From contig JBAIZL010000002.1 in NCBI GenBank assembly GCA_036971475.1, positions 131,298,740 through 131,362,739 of the forward strand: a stretch of DNA of 64,000 nucleotides. Reading direction: 5' to 3'. The position numbers and the translations under genes were made by a program. The notes beneath the pieces were generated by a model. That model did not search any database. It was not told where the DNA came from and was given only the letters and a program-made list of their open reading frames with translations. The stretch is from Prosapia bicincta. Its lineage: Eukaryota; Arthropoda; Insecta; Hemiptera; Cercopidae. Below are positions 37,050 to 50,300 of the stretch, piece by piece (position 1 is the stretch's first letter; every line of letters begins with the position of its first letter).

Positions 37050-40000
37050 TTATAGGAGCTATGGCAATTTTCATATATTTGCTCTAAAAAAAATGGATGA
37101 ATTATAGTTCATGGATTTTGCGATTTCTACAAAAAATGGATTTCTCATTTCAAAAGCTAAGCTAACGTAGAATCGACCATAGATTCGCATTGTGCACTTA
37201 GAATTGATCTATAATAAGTATTATAGGAGCTATGGAAATTTTCATATATTTGCTCTATAAAAAATGCATGAATTATAGTTCATGGATTTTGCGATTTCTA
37301 CAAAAAATGGATTTCTCATTTAAAAAGCATAAATAACGCAGAATCGACCATAGATTCGCATTGTGCACTAAGAATTGATCTATAATAAGTATTATAGGAG
37401 CCATGGCAATTTTCATATAATTGCTCTAAAAAAAATGCGTGAATTATAGTTCATGGATTTTGCGATTTCTACAAAATATGGATTTCTCATTTCAAAAGCA
37501 TAAATAACGTAGAATCGACCATAGATTCGCATTGTGCACTTAGAATTGATCTATAATACGTATTATAGGAGCTATGGCAATTTTCATATATTTGCTCTAA
37601 ACAAAATTCATGAATTATAGTTCATGGATTATGCGATTTCTACAAAAAATGGATTTCTCATTTCAAAAGCATAAATAACGTAGAATCGACCATAGATTCG
37701 CATTGTGCACTTAGAATTGAACTATAATAAGTATTATAGGAGCTATGGCAATTTTCATATATTTGCTCCAAAAAAAATGCATGAATTATAGTTCATGGAT
37801 TTTGCGATTTCTACAAAATATGGATTTCTCATTTCAAAAGCATAAATAACGTAGAATCGACCATAGATTCGCATTGTGCACTTAGAATTGAACTATAATA
37901 AGTATTATAGGAGATATGGCAATTTTCATATATTTGCTCCAAAAAAAATGCATGAATTATAGTTCATGGATTTTGCGATTTCTACAAAAAATGGATTTCT
38001 CATTTCAAAAGCATAAATAACGTAGAATCGACCATAGATTCGCATTGTGCACTTAGAATTGATCTATAATAAGTATTATAGGAGCTATGGCAATTTTCAT
38101 ATATTTGCTCTAAAAAAAATGCAGGAATTATATTTCATGGATTTTGCGATTTCTACAAAAAATGGATTTCTCATTTCAAAAGCATAACTAACGTAGAATC
38201 GACCATAGATTCGCATTGTGCACTTAGAATTGAACTATAATAAGTATTATAGGAGCTATGGCAATTTTCATATATTTGCTCCAAAAAAAATGCATGAATT
38301 ATAGTTCATGGATTTTGCGATTTCTACAAAAAATGGATTTCTCATTTCAAAAGCATAAATAACGTAGAATCGACCATAGATTCGCATTGTGCACTTAGAA
38401 TTGAACTATAATAAGTATTATAGGAGCTATGGCAATTTTCATATATTTGCTCCAAAAAAAATGCATGAATTATAGTTCATGGATTTTGCGATTTCTACAA
38501 AAAATGGATTTCTCATTTCAAAAGCATAAATAACGTAGAATCGACCATAGATTCGCATTGTGCACTTAGAATTGAACTATAATAAGTATTATAGGAGCTA
38601 TGGCAATTTTCATATTTTGCTCTAAAAAAAATGCATGAATTATAGTTCATGGATTTTGCGATTTCTACTAAAAATGGATTTCTCATTTAAAAAGCATAAA
38701 TAACGTAGAATCGACCATAGATTCGCATTGTGCACTTAGAATTGAACTATAATAAGTATTATAGGAGCTATGGCAATTTTCATATATTTGCTCTAAAAAA
38801 AATGCATGAATTATAGTTCATGGTTTTTGCGATTTCTACAAAAAATGGATTTCTCATTTAAAAACCATAAATAACGTAGAATCGACCATAGATTCGCATT
38901 GTGCACTTAGAATAGATCTATAATAAGTGTTATAGGAGCTATGGCAATTTTCATATATTTGCTCTAAAAAAAATGCATGAATTATAGTTCATGGATTTTG
39001 CGATTTCTACAAAATATGGATTTCTCATTTAAAAAGCATAAATAACGTAGAATTGACCATAGATTCGCATTGTGCACTTAGAATTGATCTATAATACGTA
39101 TTATAGGAGCTATGGCAATTTTCATATATTTGCTCTAAAAAAAATTCATGAATTATAGTTCATGGATTTTGCGATTTCTACAAAAAATGGATTTCTCATT
39201 TCAAAAGCATAAAAAAAGCAGAATCGACCATAGATTCGCATTGTGCACTTAGAATTGAACTATAATAAGTATTATAGGAGCTATGGCAATTTTCATATAT
39301 TTGCCCTAAAAAAAATTCATGAATTATAGTTCATGGATTTTGCGATTTCTACAAAAAATGGATTTCTCATTTCAAAAGCATAAATAACGTAGAATCGACC
39401 ATAGATTCGCATTGTGCACTTAGAATTGAACTATAATAAGTATTATAGGAGCTATGGCAATTTTCATATATTTGCTCCAAAAAAAATGCATGAATTATAG
39501 TTCATGCATTTTGCGATTTCTACAAAAAATGGATTTCTCATTTCAAAAGCATAAATAACGTAGAATCGACCATAGATTCGCATTGTGCACTTAGAATTGA
39601 TCTATAATAAGTATTATAGGAGCTATGGCAATTTTCATATATTTGCTCTAAAAAAAATGCATGAATTATAGTTCATGGATTTTGCGATTTCTACAAAAAA
39701 TAGATTTCTCATTTAAAAAGCATAAATAACGTAGAATCGACCATAGATTCGCATTGTGCACTTAGAATTGAACTATAATAAGTATTATAGGAGCTATGGC
39801 AATTTTCATATATTTGCCCTAAAAAAAATGCATGAATTATAGTTCATGGATTTTGCGATTTCTACAAAAAATGGATTTCTCATTTCAAAAGCATAAATAA
39901 CGTAGAATCGACCATAGATTCGCATTGTGCACTTAGAATTGATCTATAATAAGTATTATAGGAGCTATGGCAATTTTCATATATTTGCTCTAAAAAAATA

Positions 40001-42004
40001 CATGAATTATAGTTCATGGTTTTTGCGATTTCTACAAAAAATGGATTTCTCATTTAAAAAGCATAAATAACGTAGAATCGACCATAGATTCGCATTGTGC
40101 ACTTAGAATTGATCTATAATATGTATTATAGGAGCTATGGCAATTTTCATATATTTGCTCTAAAAAAAATGCATGAATTATAGTTCATGGATTTTGCGAT
40201 TTCTACAAAATATGGATTTCTCATTTCAAAAGCATAAATAACGTAGAATCGACCATAGATTCGCATTGTGCACTTAGAATTGATCTATAATACGTATTAT
40301 AGGAGCTATGGCAATTTTCATATATTTGCTCTAAAAAAAATTCATGAATTATAGTTCATGGATTTTGCGATTTCTACAAAAAATGGATTTCTCATTTCAA
40401 AATCATAAATAACGTAGAATCGACCATAGATTCGCATTGTGCACTTAGAATTCATCTATAATAAGTATTATAGGAGCTATGGCAATTTTCATATATTTGC
40501 TCTAAAAAAATGCATGAATTATAGTTCATGGATTTTGCGATTTCTACAAAAAATGGATTTCTCATTTAAAAAGCATAAATAACGTAGAATCGACCATAGA
40601 TTCGCATTGTGCACTTAGAATTGAACTATAATAAGTATTATAGGAGCTATGGCAATTTTCATATATCTGCTCTAAAAAAAATGCATGAATTATAGTTCAT
40701 GGATTTTGCGATTTCTACAAAAATGGATTTCTCATTTAAAAAGCATAAATAACGTAGAATCGACCATAGATTCGCATTGTGCACTTAGAATTGAACTATA
40801 ATAAGTATTATAGGAGCTATGGCAATTTTCATATATTTGCTCTAAAACAAATTCATGAATTATAGTTCATGGATTTTGCGATTTCTACAAAAAATGGATT
40901 TCTCATTTCAAAAGCATAAATTACGTAGAATCGACCATAGATTCGCATTGTGCACTTAGAATTGAACTATAATACGTATTATAGGAGCTATGGCAATTTT
41001 CATATATTTGCTCTAAAAAAAATGCATGAATTATAGTTCATGGTTTTTGCGATTTCTACAAAAAATGGATTTCTCATTTAAAAACCATAAATAACGTAGA
41101 ATCGACCATAGATTCGCATTGTGCACTTAGAATTGAACTATAATAAGTATTATAGGAGCTATCTCAATTGTCATATATTAGCTTTAAAAAAAACGCATGA
41201 ATTATAGGTCATGGATTTTGCGATTTCTACAAAGAATGGATTTCTCATTTAAAAAGCATAAATAACGTAGAATCGACCATAGATTCGCATTGTGCACTTA
41301 GAATTGATCTATAATATGTATTATAGGAGCTATGGCAATTTTCATATATTTGCTCTAAAAAAAGTACATGAATTATAGTTCATGGTTTTTGCGATTTCTA
41401 CAAAAAATGGATTTCTCATTTAAAAAGCATAAATAACGTAGAATCGACCATAGATTCGCATTGTGCACTTAGAATTGAACTATAATAAGTATTATAGGAG
41501 CTATGGCAATTTTCATATATTTGCTCCAAAAAAAATGCATGAATTATAGTTCATGCATTTTGCGATTTCTACAAAAAATGGATTTCTCATTTCAAAAGCA
41601 TAAATAACGTAGAATCGACCATAGATTCGCATTGTGCACTTAGAATTGATCTATAATAAGTATTATAGGAGCTATGGCAATTTTCATATATTTGCTCTAA
41701 AAAAAATGCATGAATTATAGTTCATGGATTTTGCGATTTCTACAAAAAATAGATTTCTCATTTAAAAAGCATAAATAACGTAGAATCGACCATAGATTCG
41801 CATTGTGCACTTAGAATTGAACTATAATAAGTATTATAGGAGCTATGGCAATTTTCATATATTTGCCCTAAAAAAAATGCATGAATTATAGTTCATGGAT
41901 TTTGCGATTTCTACAAAAAATGGATTTCTCATTTCAAAAGCATAAATAACGTAGAATCGACCATAGATTCGCATTGTGCACTTAGAATTGATCTATAATA
42001 AGTA
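37050..42004 (+). repeat. 29-monomer HOR unit E, copy 2 (4,955 bp)
   Basis: Begins exactly where copy 1 ends and repeats its markers in order. It carries AGTGTTATAGG near 38926, a marker also found in block F copy 2 near 49181, so this 29-monomer form is the closer match to the 47.2-51.7 kb copy. Confidence 0.9.
41150..41320 (+). repeat. Divergent monomer subtype, unit E copy 2
   Basis: Carries the same private set as the monomer at 36195, exactly 4,955 bp downstream. Confidence 0.88.
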
Positions 42005-44318
42005 TTATAGGAGCTATGGCAATTTTCATATATTTGCTCTAAAAAAATACATGAATTATAGTTCATGGTTTTTGCGATTTCTACAAAAAATGGATTTCTC
42101 ATTTAAAAAGCATAAATAACGTAGAATCGACCATAGATTCGCATTGTGCACTTAGAATTGAACTATAATAAGTATTATAGGAGCTATGGCAATTTTCATA
42201 TATCTGCTCTAAAAAAAATGCATGAATTATAGTTCATGGATTTTGCGATTTCTACAAAAATGGATTTCTCATTTAAAAAGCATAAATAACGTAGAATCGA
42301 CCATAGATTCGCATTGTGCACTTAGAATTGAACTATAATAAGTATTATAGGAGCTATGGCAATTTTCATATATTTGCTCTAAAACAAATTCATGAATTAT
42401 AGTTCATGGATTTTGCGATTTCTACAAAAAATGGATTTCTCATTTCAAAAGCATAAATTACGTAGAATCGACCATAGATTCGCATTGTGCACTTAGAATT
42501 GAACTATAATACGTATTATAGGAGCTATGGCAATTTTCATATATTTGCTCTAAAAAAAATGCATGAATTATAGTTCATGGTTTTTGCGATTTCTACAAAA
42601 AATGGATTTCTCATTTAAAAACCATAAATAACGTAGAATCGACCATAGATTCGCATTGTGCACTTAGAATTGAACTATAATAAGTATTATAGGAGCTATC
42701 TCAATTGTCATATATTAGCTTTAAAAAAAACGCATGAATTATAGGTCATGGATTTTGCGATTTCTACAAAAAATGGATTTCTCATTTCAAAAGCATAAAA
42801 AAAGCAGAATCGACCATAGATTCGCATTGTGCACTTAGAATTGAACTATAATAAGTATTATAGGAGCTATGGCAATTTTCATATATTTGCCCTAAAAAAA
42901 ATTCATGAATTATAGTTCATGGATTTTGCGATTTCTACAAAAAATGGATTTCTCATTTCAAAAGCATAAATAACGTAGAATCGACCATAGATTCGCATTG
43001 TGCACTTAGAATTGAACTATAATAAGTATTATAGGAGCTATGGCAATTTTCATATATTTGCTCCAAAAAAAATGCATGAATTATAGTTCATGCATTTTGC
43101 GATTTCTACAAAAAATGGATTTCTCATTTCAAAAGCATAAATAACGTAGAATCGACCATAGATTCGCATTGTGCACTTAGAATTGATCTATAATAAGTAT
43201 TATAGGAGCTATGGCAATTTTCATATATTTGCTCTAAAAAAAATGCATGAATTATAGTTCATGGATTTTGCGATTTCTACAAAAAATAGATTTCTCATTT
43301 AAAAAGCATAAATAACGTAGAATCGACCATAGATTCGCATTGTGCACTTAGAATTGAACTATAATAAGTATTATAGGAGCTATGGCAATTTTCATATATT
43401 TGCCCTAAAAAAAATGCATGAATTATAGTTCATGGATTTTGCGATTTCTACAAAAAATGGATTTCTCATTTCAAAAGCATAAATAACGTAGAATCGACCA
43501 TAGATTCGCATTGTGCACTTAGAATTGATCTATAATAAGTATTATAGGAGCTATGGCAATTTTCATATATTTGCTCTAAAAAAATACATGAATTATAGTT
43601 CATGGTTTTTGCGATTTCTACAAAAAATGGATTTCTCATTTAAAAAGCATAAATAACGTAGAATCGACCATAGATTCGCATTGTGCACTTAGAATTGATC
43701 TATAATATGTATTATAGGAGCTATGGCAATTTTCATATATTTGCTCTAAAAAAAATGCATGAATTATAGTTCATGGATTTTGCGATTTCTACAAAATATG
43801 GATTTCTCATTTCAAAAGCATAAATAACGTAGAATCGACCATAGATTCGCATTGTGCACTTAGAATTGATCTATAATACGTATTATAGGAGCTATGGCAA
43901 TTTTCATATATTTGCTCTAAAAAAAATTCATGAATTATAGTTCATGGATTTTGCGATTTCTACAAAAAATGGATTTCTCATTTCAAAATCATAAATAACG
44001 TAGAATCGACCATAGATTCGCATTGTGCACTTAGAATTCATCTATAATAAGTATTATAGGAGCTATGGCAATTTTCATATATTTGCTCTAAAAAAATGCA
44101 TGAATTATAGTTCATGGATTTTGCGATTTCTACAAAAAATGGATTTCTCATTTAAAAAGCATAAATAACGTAGAATCGACCATAGATTCGCATTGTGCAC
44201 TTAGAATTGAACTATAATAAGTATTATAGGAGCTATGGCAATTTTCATATATCTGCTCTAAAAAAAATGCATGAATTATAGTTCATGGATTTTGCGATTT
44301 CTACAAAAAATGGATTTC
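42005..44318 (+). repeat. Rearranged partial third copy of HOR unit E
   Basis: A mosaic of unit E pieces. About 42150-42750 matches about 40613-41213 at an offset of 1,537 bp, and about 42770-44255 matches about 39184-40667 at 3,586-3,589 bp. The monomer at 42687-42857 joins the two. The first monomer (ATACATG, about 42041) runs directly into the one before TATCTGCTC, skipping monomers present at 40130-40610. Near 44260-44330 the block passes into sequence matching 28768 onward. Confidence 0.85.
42687..42857 (+). repeat. Chimeric monomer: divergent 5' half joined to AAAAAAAGCAG 3' half
   Basis: The first half matches the divergent subtype through ATAGGTCATGG. From TACAAAAAATGG onward it lacks the TACAAAGAATGG variant and continues as TTTCAAAAGCATAAAAAAAGCAG, the 3' half of the monomer found at 34256, 39211 and 49465. 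The switch lies at about 42745-42770. Confidence 0.85.
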
Positions 44319-47300
44319 TCATTTAAAAAGCATAAATAACGCAGAATCGACCATAGATTCGCATTGTGCACTTAGAATTGAACTATTATAAGTATTATAG
44401 GAGCTATGGCAATTTTCATATATTTGCTCTAAAAAAAATGGATGAATTATATAGTTCATGGATTTTGCGATTTCTACAAAAAATGGATTTCTCATTTCAA
44501 AAGCTAAGCTAACGTAGAATCGACCATAGATTCGCATTGTGCACTTAGAATTGATCTATAATAAGTATTATAGGAGCTATGGAAATTTTCATATATTTGC
44601 TCTATAAAAAATGCATGAATTATAGTTCATGGATTTTGCGATTTCTACAAAAAATGGATTTCTCATTTAAAAAGCATAAATAACGCAGAATCGACCATAG
44701 ATTCGCATTGTGCACTAAGAATTGATCTATAATAAGTATTATAGGAGCCATGGCAATTTTCATATAATTGCTCTAAAAAAAATGCGTGAATTATAGTTCA
44801 TGGATTTTGCGATTTCTACAAAATATGGATTTCTCATTTCAAAAGCATAAATAACGTAGAATCGACCATAGATTCGCATTGTGCACTTAGAATTGATCTA
44901 TAATACGTATTATAGGAGCTATGGCAATTTTCATATATTTGCTCCAAAAAAAATGCATGAATTATAGTTCATGGATTTTGCGATTTCTACAAAAAATGGA
45001 TTTCTCATTTAAAAAGCATAAAAAACGTAGAATCGACCATAGATTCGCATTGTGCACTTAGAATTGATCTATAATACGTATTATAGGAGCTATGGCAATT
45101 TTCATATATTTGCTCTAAAAAAAATTCATGAATTATAGTTCATGGATTTTGCGATTTCTACAAAAAATGGATTTCTCATTTCAAAAGCATAAATAACGTA
45201 GAATCGACCATAGATTCGCATTGTGCACTTAGAATTGAACTATAATAAGTATTATAGGAGCTATGGCAATTTTCATATTTTGCTCTAAAAAAAATGCATG
45301 AATTATACTAGTTCATGGATTTTGCGATTTCTACAAAAAATGGATTTCTCATTTAAAAAGCATAAATAACGCAGAATCGACCATAGATTCGCATTGTGCA
45401 CTTAGAATTGAACTATTATAAGTATTATAGGAGCTATGGCAATTTTCATATATTTGCTCTAAAAAAAATGGATGAATTATAGTTCATGGATTTTGCGATT
45501 TCTACAAAAAATGGATTTCTCATTTCAAAAGCTAAGCTAACGTAGAATCGACCATAGATTCGCATTGTGCACTTAGAATTGATCTATAATAAGTATTATA
45601 GGAGCTATGGAAATTTTCATATATTTGCTCTATAAAAAATGCATGAATTATAGTTCATGGATTTTGCGATTTCTACAAAAAATGGATTTCTCATTTAAAA
45701 AGCATAAATAACGCAGAATCGACCATAGATTCGCATTGTGCACTAAGAATTGATCTATAATAAGTATTATAGGAGCCATGGCAATTTTCATATAATTGCT
45801 CTAAAAAAAATGCGTGAATTATAGTTCATGGATTTTGCGATTTCTACAAAATATGGATTTCTCATTTCAAAAGCATAAATAACGTAGAATCGACCATAGA
45901 TTCGCATTGTGCACTTAGAATTGATCTATAATAAGTATTATAGGAGCTATGGCAATTTTCATATATTTGCTCTAAAAAAAATGCAGGAATTATATTTCAT
46001 GGATTTTGCGATTTCTACAAAAAATGGATTTCTCATTTCAAAAGCATAACTAACGTAGAATCGACCATAGATTCGCATTGTGCACTTAGAATTGAACTAT
46101 AATAAGTATTATAGGAGCTATGGCAATTTTCATATATTTGCTCCAAAAAAAATGCATGAATTATAGTTCATGGATTTTGCGATTTCTACAAAAAATGGAT
46201 TTCTCATTTCAAAAGCATAAATAACGTAGAATCGACCATAGATTCGCATTGTGCACTTAGAATTGAACTATAATAAGTATTATAGGAGCTATGGCAATTT
46301 TCATATATTTGCTCCAAAAAAAATGCATGAATTATAGTTCATGGATTTTGCGATTTCTACAAAAAATGGATTTCTCATTTCAAAAGCATAAATAACGTAG
46401 AATCGACCATAGATTCGCATTGTGCACTTAGAATTGAACTATAATAAGTATTATAGGAGCTATGGCAATTTTCATATTTTGCTCTAAAAAAAATGCATGA
46501 ATTATAGTTCATGGATTTTGCGATTTCTACTAAAAATGGATTTCTCATTTAAAAAGCATAAATAACGTAGAATCGACCATAGATTCGCATTGTGCACTTA
46601 GAATTGAACTATAATAAGTATTATAGGAGCTATGGCAATTTTCATATATTTGCTCTAAAAAAAATGCATGAATTATAGTTCATGGTTTTTGCGATTTCTA
46701 CAAAAAATGGATTTCTCATTTAAAAACCATAAATAACGTAGAATCGACCATAGATTCGCATTGTGCACTTAGAATAGATCTATAATAAGTATTATAGGAG
46801 CTATGGCAATTTTCATATATTTGCTCTAAAAAAAATGCATGAATTATAGTTCATGGATTTTGCGATTTCTACAAAATATGGATTTCTCATTTCAAAAGCA
46901 TAAATAACGTAGAATCGACCATAGATTCGCATTGTGCACTTAGAATTGAACTATAATAAGTATTATAGGAGCTATGGCAATTTTCATATATTTGCTCCAA
47001 AAAAAATGCATGAATTATAGTTCATGGATTTTGCGATTTCTACAAAAAATGGATTTCTCATTTCAAAAGTATAAATAACGTAGAATCGACCATAGATTCG
47101 CATTGTGCACTTAGAATTGAACTATAATAAGTATTATAGGAGCTATGGCAATTTTCATATTTTGCTCTAAAAAAAATGCATGAATTATAGTTCATGGATT
47201 TTGCGATTTCTACAAAAAATGGATTTCTCATTTAAAAAGCATAAATAACGCAGAATCGACCATAGATTCGCATTGTGCACTTAGAATTGAACTATTATAA

Positions 47301-50300
47301 GTATTATAGGAGCTATGGCAATTTTCATATATTTGCTCTAAAAAAAATGGATGAATTATAGTTCATGGATTTTGCGATTTCTACAAAAAATGGATTTCTC
47401 ATTTCAAAAGCTAAGCTAACGTAGAATCGACCATAGATTCGCATTGTGCACTTAGAATTGATCTATAATAAGTATTATAGGAGCTATGGAAATTTTCATA
47501 TATTTGCTCTATAAAAAATGCATGAATTATAGTTCATGGATTTTGCGATTTCTACAAAAAATGGATTTCTCATTTAAAAAGCATAAATAACGCAGAATCG
47601 ACCATAGATTCGCATTGTGCACTAAGAATTGATCTATAATAAGTATTATAGGAGCCATGGCAATTTTCATATAATTGCTCTAAAAAAAATGCGTGAATTA
47701 TAGTTCATGGATTTTGCGATTTCTACAAAATATGGATTTCTCATTTCAAAAGCATAAATAACGTAGAATCGACCATAGATTCGCATTGTGCACTTAGAAT
47801 TGATCTATAATACGTATTATAGGAGCTATGGCAATTTTCATATATTTGCTCTAAACAAAATTCATGAATTATAGTTCATGGATTATGCGATTTCTACAAA
47901 AAATGGATTTCTCATTTCAAAAGCATAAATAACGTAGAATCGACCATAGATTCGCATTGTGCCCTTAGAATTGAACTATAATAAGTATTATAGGAGCTAT
48001 GGCAATTTTCATATATTTGCTCCAAAAAAAATGCATGAATTATAGTTCATGGATTTTGCGATTTCTACAAAATATGGATTTCTCATTTCAAAAGCATAAA
48101 TAACGTAGAATCGACCATAGATTCGCATTGTGCACTTAGAATTGAACTATAATAAGTATTATAGGAGATATGGCAATTTTCATATATTTGCTCCAAAAAA
48201 AATGCATGAATTATAGTTCATGGATTTTGCGATTTCTACAAAAAATGGATTTCTCATTTCAAAAGCATAAATAACGTAGAATCGACCATAGATTCGCATT
48301 GTGCACTTAGAATTGATCTATAATAAGTATTATAGGAGCTATGGCAATTTTCATATATTTGCTCTAAAAAAAATGCAGGAATTATATTTCATGGATTTTG
48401 CGATTTCTACAAAAAATGGATTTCTCATTTCAAAAGCATAACTAACGTAGAATCGACCATAGATTCGCATTGTGCACTTAGAATTGAACTATAATAAGTA
48501 TTATAGGAGCTATGGCAATTTTCATATATTTGCTCCAAAAAAAATGCATGAATTATAGTTCATGGATTTTGCGATTTCTACAAAAAATGGATTTCTCATT
48601 TCAAAAGCATAAATAACGTAGAATCGACCATAGATTCGCATTGTGCACTTAGAATTGAACTATAATAAGTATTATAGGAGCTATGGCAATTTTCATATAT
48701 TTGCTCCAAAAAAAATGCATGAATTATAGTTCATGGATTTTGCGATTTCTACAAAAAATGGATTTCTCATTTCAAAAGCATAAATAACGTAGAATCGACC
48801 ATAGATTCGCATTGTGCACTTAGAATTGAACTATAATAAGTATTATAGGAGCTATGGCAATTTTCATATTTTGCTCTAAAAAAAATGCATGAATTATAGT
48901 TCATGGATTTTGCGATTTCTACTAAAAATGGATTTCTCATTTAAAAAGCATAAATAACGTAGAATCGACCATAGATTCGCATTGTGCACTTAGAATTGAA
49001 CTATAATAAGTATTATAGGAGCTATGGCAATTTTCATATATTTGCTCTAAAAAAAATGCATGAATTATAGTTCATGGTTTTTGCGATTTCTACAAAAAAT
49101 GGATTTCTCATTTAAAAACCATAAATAACGTAGAATCGACCATAGATTCGCATTGTGCACTTAGAATAGATCTATAATAAGTGTTATAGGAGCTATGGCA
49201 ATTTTCATATATTTGCTCTAAAAAAAATGCATGAATTATAGTTCATGGATTTTGCGATTTCTACAAAATATGGATTTCTCATTTAAAAAGCATAAATAAC
49301 GTAGAATTGACCATAGATTCGCATTGTGCACTTAGAATTGATCTATAATACGTATTATAGGAGCTATGGCAATTTTCATATATTTGCTCTAAAAAAAATT
49401 CATGAATTATAGTTCATGGATTTTGCGATTTCTACAAAAAATGGATTTCTCATTTCAAAAGCATAAAAAAAGCAGAATCGACCATAGATTCGCATTGTGC
49501 ACTTAGAATTGAACTATAATAAGTATTATAGGAGCTATGGCAATTTTCATATATTTGCCCTAAAAAAAATTCATGAATTATAGTTCATGGATTTTGCGAT
49601 TTCTACAAAAAATGGATTTCTCATTTCAAAAGCATAAATAACGTAGAATCGACCATAGATTCGCATTGTGCACTTAGAATTGAACTATAATAAGTATTAT
49701 AGGAGCTATGGCAATTTTCATATATTTGCTCCAAAAAAAATGCATGAATTATAGTTCATGCATTTTGCGATTTCTACAAAAAATGGATTTCTCATTTCAA
49801 AAGCATAAATAACGTAGAATCGACCATAGATTCGCATTGTGCACTTAGAATTGATCTATAATAAGTATTATAGGAGCTATGGCAATTTTCATATATTTGC
49901 TCTAAAAAAAATGCATGAATTATAGTTCATGGATTTTGCGATTTCTACAAAAAATAGATTTCTCATTTAAAAAGCATAAATAACGTAGAATCGACCATAG
50001 ATTCGCATTGTGCACTTAGAATTGAACTATAATAAGTATTATAGGAGCTATGGCAATTTTCATATATTTGCCCTAAAAAAAATGCATGAATTATAGTTCA
50101 TGGATTTTGCGATTTCTACAAAAAATGGATTTCTCATTTCAAAAGCATAAATAACGTAGAATCGACCATAGATTCGCATTGTGCACTTAGAATTGATCTA
50201 TAATAAGTATTATAGGAGCTATGGCAATTTTCATATATTTGCTCTAAAAAAATACATGAATTATAGTTCATGGTTTTTGCGATTTCTACAAAAAATGGAT

